Positions 43,753-52,630 of a stretch of 64,000 bases of DNA are shown here, piece after piece. The notes beneath the pieces are model-generated. The model was not told where the DNA came from. It worked only from the letters and a program-made list of their open reading frames with translations, and made no database searches. Source of the stretch: Gammaproteobacteria bacterium. Lineage in GTDB: Bacteria > Pseudomonadota > Gammaproteobacteria > Pseudomonadales > Azotimanducaceae. The stretch's first letter is position 1. Each line of letters begins with the position of its first letter. The translations under genes and the position numbers were made by a program. The DNA lies in contig VXNM01000014.1 of assembly GCA_009840545.1 (NCBI GenBank), forward strand, positions 245,197 through 309,196, given 5' to 3'.

Positions 43753-46362
43753 TCATCCAGTGTTTCTTAAGCCTGTCGCAATTCCCGCCATGGTCACTTT
43801 CAGGGCTCGTAGGACCTCATTTTCGTGAGGGGTGGAGTGCCGATGTCTATAAAGTAGCTCAATTTGCAGCACATGCAGTGGGTCGAGGTAAGTGTTGCGT
43901 ACGGCTAATGAATCTAACATTGACTGATTCTGTTCCAATAATCGATCTGTGCCGCGTAATTCAAGCAAGTGCGATTTGGCTCGCTGGATTCGGTTGACAA
44001 GCTCGGTTACGGTACCAAGAGCCAACCCTTGCGTTAGTCGACTTGCGTACATTCGAACAAGCGTCGGTTCAACTTTCGCCACCATCACTTCCAGCAAGTC
44101 GATTTGCATTTGAAAGAAAGGCAGTTTGTAAAGACTGTGGAAAAGTCCTTTGTCTTGGCACAGAGCTTCCAATGCGACTTCGGTCCCCAACCAGGCAGGT
44201 AGCATCAATCGAACTTGAGTCCACGCGAACACCCAAGGTATCGCTCGCAGCGATGAAATGTCATTGCTGTCGCGACGTCGAGCAGGTCTACTACCAATTG
44301 CAAGTTCAGAAAGCTCGCGTTCGGGAGTGAGTTCTCGAAAGGCAGTGACGAAATGATCTTCATTCACCATAGTTCGGTAAGCAGACCCTGTCAGAGCTGT
44401 CAATTCATCCAGCGCACCTCTTTCGACCTTCTCGATCGATGCATGGGAGGCGTGAGTGGCTTCTGCAGTTGCAAGCATGTAACCGATCAACGTAGCATGA
44501 GCGACTTCTGGAGTACCAAGTTTGTAGCGAATCATTTCGCCCTGTTCTGTTGTACGTAGCGATCCATTTACTGTTCCAGGTGGCTGTGCCAAGATGGCTT
44601 CGGTGCTAGGTCCTCCTCCACGACCGATTGCACCACCACGACCGTGGAACAGAGTTAGAGAGACTCCATAGCGTTGTGCGACACGGTTGAGATCCTCCTG
44701 GGCGCGATATTGTGCCCATGCAGCCGCAAATTGGCCCGTGTCTTTAGCTGAGTCTGAGTATCCAATCATTACAACCTGAAGGTTGTCTTGTTCTCTTAGG
44801 TATTCTCGATACCACGGAATCTCGAACAGTGTCTGCATGATGTCACCTGCTCGGTTCAGATCTCTTAGAGATTCGAACAACGGGACGATCGGAATAGCCT
44901 TTTTCAGCCCAGACTCCTTTAGCAATAGGGCAACTAGTAAAACGTCTGAAGGTTCTTCCGCCATCGAAATAATGTAAGAAGAAGTGCCTCTTCCACCATC
45001 TCTAGCTATGACATCACAAGTCTCTATGACTTCCTGAGACTCGATCGACGGTACCCAGTCTCGTGCAAAGAACGGTCGTCTGCTCTGCAACTCCTTAGTC
45101 AGAAAGTCTTGCTTATTCGACTCGGACCAGTCACTAAACACACTTCTAGAGCTCTCTGGTTTACGGTAATACTCGACTAGTTCGTCCAGAATCAGTCGGT
45201 GACGGTCCGCACTCTGCCGTATATCGAGCTTTACTAGGTTCGCTCCAAAGCAGTGCGCTCGCCTCAACGTGTCTAGCAGCGGACCCTGAGCAATATCTTG
45301 AAGTCCGACATTCGTCAGTGAATCGAAACAGAGTCTGAGCGGAGTTTGAATTTCGTAGTCATGAACAATTACTTGAGGCGTGAGTTCCACTCGTCCCTCC
45401 ACCCAATCTCGAGTAGTTCTCAATCGGCTCCGCAATTCCTTGAGGACTGCACGATATGGTTCATCCGAGTCGCCTGACGCGGAACGAAGAGCACTATCGC
45501 AGGCCGACATTGAAAGGTCGCCGATTAGTACCTCAACGTCGCGTAGGAATAGGTCTGCTGACATCCATCGAGCCAGGCGCAAGACCTCTTCCGTTATGTT
45601 GGCAGTTACGTTCGGGTTAGCGTCACGGTCCCCTCCCATCCATGACGCAACTCGAAAGGGGCTGAAGTCGGGATCCAACTGCTCGAACCCCTTACTTGTA
45701 AGAAAATCGTCGAGAGTACGACACGCGTTCGGGATTGCATGCCAGAGTGAGTTCTCGATCACAGCAAATCCCCACTTGGCTTCGTCTATTGGAGTTGGCT
45801 TTTGTTTCCGAATCTCATCCGTGTGCCAGACTTCAGTGATTAATCGCTTGAGATGCTCACTCTTCTGTTCGTGATTTTGGCCGAGTGCTCGTGCCACCTC
45901 ATCGTATTTTCGAATCAACGTTCGTCGAAGCACTTCAGTTGGGTGTGCGGTGAGCACCATGTCAACGCTCGATTCAAGGATTGCCACAAGAAAATTCTGG
46001 CCCAAGACTTCGTAACTTCGTTCAAAGTCTCGTTTTAATTGACTGAGGGCGTACTGATGTTCGTTTCTCTGTTCGGCAATATTCGCCAGACTAAGGAATT
46101 GGTTGAACGCCCGTGCGATATCGACTAGTTCGGCATCGGTCAAGGCCCGAAGGCGAGTCTGCAAGCTGTTCAGGTCCACTTCCCTTTCGTTGCGGGCTTG
46201 TTTTGCGAGACTGCGGAGCTCTTCAATGGTCTGAACGAACGCTTCTCCACGAGCGTCCGCAATGACTTCGCCAAGAATCGAGCCCAGGAGACGAACATCG
46301 TCACGCAGGTCTTGAGGTATTGTTTCGAAGTCTTGACTAGCCTTACGATTCTCGCCTGTCAA
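43753..46362 (-). CDS. ppc: Phosphoenolpyruvate carboxylase
   Basis: An 869-residue PEP carboxylase. VLTAHPTEVLRR carries catalytic His140, MGGDRDANPNVT binds PEP/metal, FHGRGGAIGRGGGP is the phosphate/Arg loop, GSRPARRR follows, and the chain ends in the invariant RNTG (866-869). It carboxylates PEP to oxaloacetate to refill the TCA cycle in the cytoplasm. Length is normal (about 870-900). The gene is alone apart from the deaminase gene downstream. Confidence 0.95.
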   Translation of the reverse strand: MTGENRKASQDFETIPQDLRDDVRLLGSILGEVIADARGEAFVQTIEELRSLAKQARNEREVDLNSLQTRLRALTDAELVDIARAFNQFLSLANIAEQRNEHQYALSQLKRDFERSYEVLGQNFLVAILESSVDMVLTAHPTEVLRRTLIRKYDEVARALGQNHEQKSEHLKRLITEVWHTDEIRKQKPTPIDEAKWGFAVIENSLWHAIPNACRTLDDFLTSKGFEQLDPDFSPFRVASWMGGDRDANPNVTANITEEVLRLARWMSADLFLRDVEVLIGDLSMSACDSALRSASGDSDEPYRAVLKELRSRLRTTRDWVEGRVELTPQVIVHDYEIQTPLRLCFDSLTNVGLQDIAQGPLLDTLRRAHCFGANLVKLDIRQSADRHRLILDELVEYYRKPESSRSVFSDWSESNKQDFLTKELQSRRPFFARDWVPSIESQEVIETCDVIARDGGRGTSSYIISMAEEPSDVLLVALLLKESGLKKAIPIVPLFESLRDLNRAGDIMQTLFEIPWYREYLREQDNLQVVMIGYSDSAKDTGQFAAAWAQYRAQEDLNRVAQRYGVSLTLFHGRGGAIGRGGGPSTEAILAQPPGTVNGSLRTTEQGEMIRYKLGTPEVAHATLIGYMLATAEATHASHASIEKVERGALDELTALTGSAYRTMVNEDHFVTAFRELTPERELSELAIGSRPARRRDSNDISSLRAIPWVFAWTQVRLMLPAWLGTEVALEALCQDKGLFHSLYKLPFFQMQIDLLEVMVAKVEPTLVRMYASRLTQGLALGTVTELVNRIQRAKSHLLELRGTDRLLEQNQSMLDSLAVRNTYLDPLHVLQIELLYRHRHSTPHENEVLRALKVTMAGIATGLRNTG

Positions 46363-46495
46363 TCCAACACCTTAAAGTTAACGACGAGGAATAGAGGTAC
46401 AAGAAAGAACCAACTGAAACGTGTAAATTGGATTTGTTGGCTATTCTAGGGTCAGAGTCTGAAAGAGTTGTGTCTCGAGTTCGAGCTACCAATGC

Positions 46496-47350
46496 TCATC
46501 CGTCATAGAAACCTTGAGCATGTAAACCAAACAAGAGTCGTTCTCGTACGGAATCGATTCGGGAAAGTGCTTCGTCGTCAATGTGGTTTCGTTCGTGGGT
46601 CGTCTTCACTCGCTGGGCAATATCGCGTCTCCCGTAGTGAACTTGGAGAAAGAATCGTCCATTGTGCTCGCTTGCTGGTGGCATTCTTCGATGCCACACA
46701 TCGGAAACGAAGAAAAGCACGTCTCCCATTCTTGTTGCAAAAATCTGCGCTCCAAGTCCGTTGAACTTCAACTCCGTAGCGTTCCGTTGCTCTTGTGGAG
46801 GAGGCCGTCCTGATTTGTGACTTCCAGGAACAACTGCTGTTGGACCTGCCTCCAGAGGACAGTCTTGTAGGTAAATGTGCACCCCGACTGCAAAAGTGGG
46901 GTGAGGAATTTCTTCAGGCCACACTTGATCAAATGCTAGAGGAATATGCGGCCCCGCATCGATGTGCCATGAGCCCCCTCCATGACTCGACTTGCCACTG
47001 GGAGGATTTCGCCAGCATGTGTTGGCGATTATGTGGCAGTCTTCACCGAGTAGCGGCTCAATCACTTCCAATATTTCGCGGCGACCGACGATTTCTTGGG
47101 ACAAAGGGCTCCGATTGAACATTTCATAGCGAAACTCATCGGCAATTTCTCGCGACTTGTTGGATCCTCTGGAATCAGGTGGTAGCTCCGTATAAACCTG
47201 TTCAATCTCGCTTCTAAGCTCGACCATTTCATGTCGTGAAAAAGCGCTTTGAACTAAAGTTGCACCGCGGTCCTCCAGTTCTCGGGTACTTGCGGATACG
47301 CACTCTTCAAGCGGCATCAGATAGCCGCCCGGCCACACACGGGTCAGCAT
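46496..47350 (-). CDS. Phytanoyl-CoA dioxygenase family protein (PhyH), copy 1
   Basis: A 284-residue Fe(II)/2-oxoglutarate oxygenase. GSWHIDAGPH gives the His-x-Asp iron ligands, AVVPGSHKSGRPP is the loop after the barrel strand, and VSDVWHRRMPP holds the distal His, followed by RFFLQVHYGRRD with the 2-oxoglutarate Arg. An in-frame ATG at 47317 is another possible start. Substrate unknown; the family hydroxylates acyl-CoAs, ectoine and other natural products. It lies 145 bp upstream of the PEP carboxylase gene. Confidence 0.82.
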   Translation of the reverse strand: MLTRVWPGGYLMPLEECVSASTRELEDRGATLVQSAFSRHEMVELRSEIEQVYTELPPDSRGSNKSREIADEFRYEMFNRSPLSQEIVGRREILEVIEPLLGEDCHIIANTCWRNPPSGKSSHGGGSWHIDAGPHIPLAFDQVWPEEIPHPTFAVGVHIYLQDCPLEAGPTAVVPGSHKSGRPPPQEQRNATELKFNGLGAQIFATRMGDVLFFVSDVWHRRMPPASEHNGRFFLQVHYGRRDIAQRVKTTHERNHIDDEALSRIDSVRERLLFGLHAQGFYDG

Positions 47351-47430
47351 CTGCGCAGTCTCTGGGCTATTGCGAATTCAATCACCGCTCAATACCAATA
47401 GATAGAACCCGTGCTCGCTGCAGATGACTA

Positions 47431-47961
47431 CTATTCTCGAGTGTAAATTCTGTCAAGAACCATCCGCTCCTTTCCTGCATTGACCCTCACTCGTATGGTT
47501 AAAACGTTCCCATTCAATGTATACGTCTCCGAGCCCCGAACTGAATCTCGTGCCTTAGAGATTACAAGGGACTCTCCACTCCAGCCCACTTCGATTCTCC
47601 ACCGATTGCGCACTTGCCTCCCCCACTTGTAGTCGACATAGGGTGCCTCCTTAAATTGAATGCCCATGGATTCAGCGTCCTGTTCAATACGCATAGTCTC
47701 CGCTGCTACTACGGGAAAGTCGTGGACTATGAAGGTAGCGGAATCAGTTGGATCCGATTGTCTTCCGGAGATAGCGCGCCTTTGCTCTGACTCTTGGATC
47801 TTGGAAAGGTCTGGAGTCACATCGCTTGATTCTTCATCCAATATCCAAGATCCTGTAAGATCAAATGATTGGGGAATCTCATAGTTGATGCCGGCGCATC
47901 CGACCAGGAAAACCAGCATAACTGCCATAGCTATTCTTCTAAAGGAATCTAAGTACTTCAT
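47431..47961 (-). CDS. Lipoprotein with TGSW..LDE domain, function unknown
   Basis: A 176-residue protein with a lipobox LVGCAG (about 19-24, Cys22), so it should be lipidated and anchored in a membrane facing the periplasm. The mature part opens with FDLTGSWILDEESSD and continues as a beta-rich domain (RWRIEVGWSGESLVISKA, YTLNGNVLTIRVRV). A similar opening, LTGTWTLDEELT, occurs in the secreted protein at 63319. Its start overlaps the end of the hydrolase gene by 23 bp, so they are co-transcribed. Confidence 0.65.
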   Translation of the reverse strand: MKYLDSFRRIAMAVMLVFLVGCAGINYEIPQSFDLTGSWILDEESSDVTPDLSKIQESEQRRAISGRQSDPTDSATFIVHDFPVVAAETMRIEQDAESMGIQFKEAPYVDYKWGRQVRNRWRIEVGWSGESLVISKARDSVRGSETYTLNGNVLTIRVRVNAGKERMVLDRIYTRE

Positions 47962-48772
47962 CTCGAAATTCCTCGGGTTTGTCCAGTGGAACTGAATGCC
48001 CCGATCCCTCTATCTCGGCGAACTCGCAATCGTCCACAAGGTCGACAAATTTCTTGGCGATCTCGGGCGCTAGCAAGTTACTGTTCTGGCCACGTATTAG
48101 CAATGTGGGAACAACAATACCCGCTACGGCGTCCCAACCCTCCTGCACACTCGGCCGCCTTGTTGTCAATCTGTGGGGTTGTCGAAATGCCCGATCAAAT
48201 TTGAAAGTCCAATTTCCGTCCTCAGTCCGCATGAGCGAGTGGCGAACCCGGTGAAAGTGTACGTCTTCCGGTGGAACGGAATTTGCGGCACGAGCTCGCT
48301 CGAACGCTTCGTCAATGGTCTCGAAAACGTCACCTTGACTGACACCTTGCTGAATCGCACGAATCCCTGTGGTTGCGAGTTCGGGTGCGATATCAACGAT
48401 AACTAGCCTTTGCAGACCTTCAGGTTTTTGAGCGGCGAAGTGAATGGCCACAGTTCCGCCCATCGAGAGTCCGACCAAACTGTAGGCTTTCAAGTCGAGC
48501 GCTCGGATAAAGCAATTGAGATCTTCCTTCATCTCATGAGCTCCATATTGGGAATCCGCCGACCAGTCCGATTCACCGTGACCGCGCTGATCAAGAGCTA
48601 GGACTCGGAATCGCTTGCTCGCAGTTTCCGCGAAACTATCCCAAGAACGTGCATGACCCGAAAATCCGTGCAATAAGATCAAGATAGGAGCGTTATTGGC
48701 ACTAGATTCCCAGTCCCGATAGTGAAATCTGAGACCCCGCATTTCGATGAGGTCGTCAGTCACTCTACTCAT
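47939..48772 (-). CDS. Alpha/beta hydrolase
   Basis: A 277-residue hydrolase. The oxyanion motif is LHGFSG (34-39), the nucleophile Ser103 in GLSMGG (101-106), and the catalytic His in GSGHSVPLDKP near the C terminus; LDQRGHGESDW (60-70) is a hallmark of this group (BioH, haloperoxidase or MhpC-like). Cytoplasmic ester or C-C bond hydrolysis is likely; no substrate can be given. The lipoprotein gene downstream overlaps its last 23 bp. Confidence 0.83.
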   Translation of the reverse strand: MSRVTDDLIEMRGLRFHYRDWESSANNAPILILLHGFSGHARSWDSFAETASKRFRVLALDQRGHGESDWSADSQYGAHEMKEDLNCFIRALDLKAYSLVGLSMGGTVAIHFAAQKPEGLQRLVIVDIAPELATTGIRAIQQGVSQGDVFETIDEAFERARAANSVPPEDVHFHRVRHSLMRTEDGNWTFKFDRAFRQPHRLTTRRPSVQEGWDAVAGIVVPTLLIRGQNSNLLAPEIAKKFVDLVDDCEFAEIEGSGHSVPLDKPEEFRDEVLRFL

Positions 48773-49593
48773 GAGGATTGGCGACGCCCATAATTGTTTC
48801 TTAGCATAGTTCTCTCCATTTAGTCACTCTAAGTGAATCCAGAGTACTTTTCACTAGTTCCACAAAATTATACGACCCAGCTCACAAAGAGACGCATGGA
48901 ACAAGATCGAGTTGTGGTGTACGTTCTGTTAGCCTAAAATAATGTAGGGGCGTCGTCCGCCAGGTCTTCAATGTCTCTCTAGATGACTCATCTCATAACC
49001 TATTGATATTTAATCATAATTGGTCCCATTACTACTATCTGTAAAGCATAGCAATTTGAGAACAGCGATCCCGCATGGATGTCTCAGTTTGACTAAGATG
49101 CTAGAGGTCAGATGGTGAGTTCTGACGAAATCTAGAACAAGAGGCTTATGTCTCTCGCTCCATGCCAGACTAGAGCGTGCGCTTCTGGAAACAACAGCCA
49201 ATCCGAGATGTATTATTTAGCAATATCATTAACTTAATTCACATAAATAAAGCTTACTCTCAATTTCAACTCGATTGAGAAAAGGCCTCAATTGCTCTTT
49301 CTCGCCTCGAGTCATGCGTCAGAGATCTAGGATTGCTTTCGATTGCGTTTGGTGACCAACCGCTTGACTTAAAACGGTCCAGTTCAAACTTTAGTACGAG
49401 CGAGCAGTTGTAGAGAATCAAGCCTTGACAATTCGTGATATTGCTACAAGTCTCGAAAATCACAACAACCGATCACCGTCAAAGTAGGCTGATTCAAGAT
49501 TACATTTTGAATCAGCCCACTTGGCGTGGTTGCCAATCTACAAATTAGAGATTGAAATTGAGTCTATATTCAACGGAGTGTTGAACGCGGCCT
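48773..49593. other. 820-bp region without a supported gene
   Basis: A+T-rich sequence with a strong hairpin near 49482-49522 (listed separately). Small frames exist on the minus strand (49010-49201 and 49266-49463, 63-65 codons), but they have no ribosome site, membrane segment or known motif. No tRNA or rRNA was recognised. Confidence 0.4.
49482..49522 (-). terminator. Long hairpin downstream of the Yip1-like gene
   Basis: Arms aagtaggctgattcaa (49482-49497) and ttgaatcagcccactt (49507-49522) pair over 16 bp with one mismatch and a 9-base loop. It lies about 70 bp after the stop of the minus-strand gene. The U-tract is poor, so it may be a weak terminator or an RNA-protecting 3' stem. Confidence 0.45.
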
Positions 49594-50304
49594 TCACCCA
49601 CCCATCATGCCTTGAAAGGATTCGTTCACGCTTCCACCGATGGAACTAAAGAGTATTGCAATCACGAGAGGAATGAGCGCAACGATGACACTCGTAACAA
49701 CTCCCTTTTGTAACCAACTATCCAGTCCGTTGATCGTGATGTATAGAGTCCATAAGGCAGGAATTGTGATTGCCATAGCCCATGGTGCAGTCATTCCAAA
49801 CCATCCAAGCACGGCTAGACCGTTCGCCCACTCCATTCCACCAATTGCTACCAGCACAAGCGTTAGAACTGCCCCAACAGCAATTGGAACGGAAACCCAG
49901 CAACTGAATCCGAACCAGTCGACCCAACTTGCACCTGATTGCACAATCTTGCCTACAACAAAGTAAAAAGTGCCCAGTATGAGAAAGCCGATTGCTATGA
50001 GTAGAGGTCCACCAATGAGTGCTCCGATCGCACCCATCATCCTCATCATGGAAATCGCTCCTGGACTATCCATCAATTGCCTTTGCGTTTCAGCAGCTTC
50101 CGACTGACCGCTATTCTCCATCGCTTCGATTTGTGCTTCTACAACAGCTGTGAACGTTTCGTCCGGTGTCATGTAGACGGTAATCGCCGCACAGATCCCG
50201 GCAACTAGCAATATCGTCACGAGAGGCAAGACGACCGATACGTCCTCTCGCATCTCATCGAATTCCTGTCTCGGAGAAATCAAGATCTTCCAAAGTCTTT
50301 CCAC
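49594..50304 (-). CDS. Yip1-family membrane protein, copy 1
   Basis: A membrane protein of 236 residues with five hydrophobic helices. I start at GTG 50304 (aagga site), because the result begins VERLWKILISPRQEFDEM and aligns with the start of the neighbouring paralogue; the frame is open to 50397. Conserved WVDWFGFSCWVSVPIA and ALWTLYITINGL are shared with that paralogue. Bacterial Yip1-domain proteins have no established function. The two genes are an old tandem duplication on one strand. Confidence 0.7.
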   Translation of the reverse strand: MERLWKILISPRQEFDEMREDVSVVLPLVTILLVAGICAAITVYMTPDETFTAVVEAQIEAMENSGQSEAAETQRQLMDSPGAISMMRMMGAIGALIGGPLLIAIGFLILGTFYFVVGKIVQSGASWVDWFGFSCWVSVPIAVGAVLTLVLVAIGGMEWANGLAVLGWFGMTAPWAMAITIPALWTLYITINGLDSWLQKGVVTSVIVALIPLVIAILFSSIGGSVNESFQGMMGG

Positions 50305-50540
50305 GACCCAATCCTTTTCAGAAGTGTTTCCCTCATAGTAGCAAACAAATCGTTGTGCTGAATTACAACCACCAAACAAAGCCCATGACTGAAGCAAGTC
50401 AATCTCCGTCCGGTTTGTACCGGTGTTTGTGCCCAGAACCGAGGCACTTCCTCACCGTGAATTAGTTCAGCTCGGGCCGTCTCTCTCGGGAATCTAGTTC
50501 GAGATTGGAACGCCTTGTACAACTCGACTTGTAGCTTGGT

Positions 50541-51242
50541 TCACGCCACAATGGCAGGTATACCCATGAAGAAGCTACCAATCAGTACGTATACGAGATA
50601 GGGCACGAGAACGACTATGACACTCGTTCCAATTCGTTTGTTACCCCAACTCCGTAATCCATGGACACTGATAAACACGATCCAAACGAGAGGAATTGTG
50701 AAGAGTACGGCCCAAGGTTGCGTCCAACCAATCCATGTGAGAGGGGAAAGTGCGTTTTTCCATTCGATACCAAGCGAGGAGATCAAGGCTGCCGTTATCA
50801 CCGATCCGTACACCGTTGGCATGGCTGCCCAGCAAGTAAATCCAAACCAACTAGCCCACCCGATCCGGGTCTCGAACGAAAGGCCGGCCAACCAGTAATA
50901 AGAAGCTAGAAGAACCAACCCTATGGTAAATGTAATGGCATATACCAATGGCGCAACGAACGTAGCACTACGCCTTGCTTCGTCTATTCGTTGAGGATCC
51001 TCAATGCTACGTTGCAGATGCTCTAGCGTTTCCTCGGGCAGCACGTCGATCTCACTCTGCGCCGACGCGTGGTCTTGCAAGTGTCCTTTGTAAGTTTGGT
51101 CATCTGTGAAGTAGGCAGTAATCCCTACATAGATTCCACCACTTAGAAGGACCAATACCAGCGGCAACAATATCGGAATGCCCATGCGGAATTGATCAAA
51201 CAATGATCTTGGCGAAATTAGGATCTTCCAATACCGGTTCAT
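50541..51242 (-). CDS. Yip1-family membrane protein, copy 2
   Basis: A 233-residue paralogue of the previous gene, with the same start (NRYWKILISPRSLFDQF), five hydrophobic helices, and the shared blocks WASWFGFTCWAAMPTV and PLVWIVFISVHGLRSW. The strongly conserved amphipathic N terminus WKILISPR..FD suggests a docking or membrane-interface element. It is flanked by the phytanoyl-CoA dioxygenase gene upstream, 77 bp away on the same strand. Function unknown. Confidence 0.7.
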   Translation of the reverse strand: MNRYWKILISPRSLFDQFRMGIPILLPLVLVLLSGGIYVGITAYFTDDQTYKGHLQDHASAQSEIDVLPEETLEHLQRSIEDPQRIDEARRSATFVAPLVYAITFTIGLVLLASYYWLAGLSFETRIGWASWFGFTCWAAMPTVYGSVITAALISSLGIEWKNALSPLTWIGWTQPWAVLFTIPLVWIVFISVHGLRSWGNKRIGTSVIVVLVPYLVYVLIGSFFMGIPAIVA

Positions 51243-51319
51243 GATTTCATTTCTTCCCGGTAGTTAACCCATCTGCTCGTGAATTGCGTAACAAAGAAGC
51301 AGTAGACTTCAACTGGGCT

Positions 51320-52117
51320 CTATTTCCTGCGAGCTTGGGCAAGATCTCCCTCTTTGTCGTAAACGACTTTGCCATCGCACAAGAATGGGACAGCCTGTGA
51401 CCAAAGCTTGCCATTCGATGACACGATGGGTTCTGATGAATACTGCGCCAAGTATGCTCTGCGAAGTGAGTCGGTTCGGTTGCCCCCACTGCGATGCAGT
51501 ACTGTGCTTGCGAATACAACGACGCTTCCTTTGGGTACGACGATTTCTACTCCTGGATTTGTGCCGTTGTAGCCGACTAGGTCGTTGGTTCCTTGCTCGT
51601 GTATGTGATCCGCGATAGAGTCTCTAGGAATTACTTCGCCATGCGGAAGTACAGAAATCGTTCCATTTTCTCGAGTCATGTCGTCGAGAGCACACCAGCA
51701 GGTCAGGTACGGTTTGTGGGTTGTCAAAGGATCCCGAAACTTGACATAGCCCGAATCCTGATGCCATGCGAATTTCATACCCTGTTCTGCACCCTTGACG
51801 ACCCACTGCTCATGAAAGAGATAGACATCAGGTCCCAGGAAGCTTGAACTAATCTGGGCCATGAGTCCGCTGAATAGAAATTCCGCAACCCGAGGTCGAA
51901 GTCGGTAGCGATTTGCAATAAAGTATCGCTTGTTGCGATGAGTGATTCCGAAGACTTCGCTTCCTTTGGAATCAAGCCACGAATCTATGTAGCCCATAAA
52001 GTATGAGCACTCTTCCCGCAACGCAACAAGTGTGCTATCGTCTATGACAGAGTCCAATATCGCGTACCCACTTCTGCGAAACTCAGTCTTTACGTCCTCA
52101 GAGACTCTATAGTTCAT
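51320..52117 (-). CDS. Phytanoyl-CoA dioxygenase family protein (PhyH), copy 2
   Basis: A 265-residue Fe(II)/2-oxoglutarate oxygenase. FAWHQDSGYVKF supplies His and Asp ligands, VVFASTVLHRSGGN supplies the distal His, and DSLRRAYLAQY supplies the Arg. ENGTISVLPHGEV is the usual loop before the last strands. It is only distantly like the copy at 46496, so not a recent duplicate. It probably hydroxylates a small organic or acyl substrate. Confidence 0.83.
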   Translation of the reverse strand: MNYRVSEDVKTEFRRSGYAILDSVIDDSTLVALREECSYFMGYIDSWLDSKGSEVFGITHRNKRYFIANRYRLRPRVAEFLFSGLMAQISSSFLGPDVYLFHEQWVVKGAEQGMKFAWHQDSGYVKFRDPLTTHKPYLTCWCALDDMTRENGTISVLPHGEVIPRDSIADHIHEQGTNDLVGYNGTNPGVEIVVPKGSVVVFASTVLHRSGGNRTDSLRRAYLAQYSSEPIVSSNGKLWSQAVPFLCDGKVVYDKEGDLAQARRK

Positions 52118-52180
52118 GGCAGTGCGAACCAGCGATGATGTCTAGTTCGATCTCCGAAACAGAAGAGAAAATTGGACCAA

Positions 52181-52615
52181 ATGAAACAACCATCGGAATT
52201 CCCAATTATGAGTAGTCCTTCGATTACAGAACTCGTACCTATGATGATATGCAAGGATGTACAGGCAACAATCGAATTCTATCGGGAAATACTAGGCTTT
52301 GAAGTGCGCGACAGGATGGACAATGTAGGCACTTCAGGCTGGGCATCCTTAGAACGAGGCCCTGTACGATTGATGCTTGCAAGTCCTTCATATATTCCTG
52401 CTCCCAAGCCGATGCAGGGACAGCTATCCGAAGTTCTCTTCTACTTTTACACTGACGATGTCGTCGGTCTACGGGACCACATCGTCCAACGAGACTACCC
52501 TGTCGGTGATTTCGCAGTGCGGTTCTACCAAATGAAGGAAATCGAACTTACCGATCCCGAAGGACACGTCCTGATATTTGGGCAGGATACCGACGAACCG
52601 CCCACTCCCGAGTAG
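52181..52615 (+). CDS. VOC / glyoxalase-bleomycin-resistance family protein
   Basis: A single VOC module with MICKDVQATIEFYREILGFEV, WASLERGPVRLMLAS and, at the end, EIELTDPEGHVLIFGQ, where Glu is a typical metal ligand. TTG 52172 is the first possible start; ATG 52181 and ATG 52208 are alternatives and I use 52181. The family includes dioxygenases, isomerases and drug-binding proteins; the exact role is unknown. It converges on the amidohydrolase gene. Confidence 0.82.
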   Translation: MKQPSEFPIMSSPSITELVPMMICKDVQATIEFYREILGFEVRDRMDNVGTSGWASLERGPVRLMLASPSYIPAPKPMQGQLSEVLFYFYTDDVVGLRDHIVQRDYPVGDFAVRFYQMKEIELTDPEGHVLIFGQDTDEPPTPE

Positions 52616-52630
52616 CAACTTCGTCGAGTA

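Noticed and set aside
48990-49465. Small minus-strand ORFs in the 820-bp gap
   Set aside because: No ribosome site, membrane helix or motif; length is expected by chance in this base composition.
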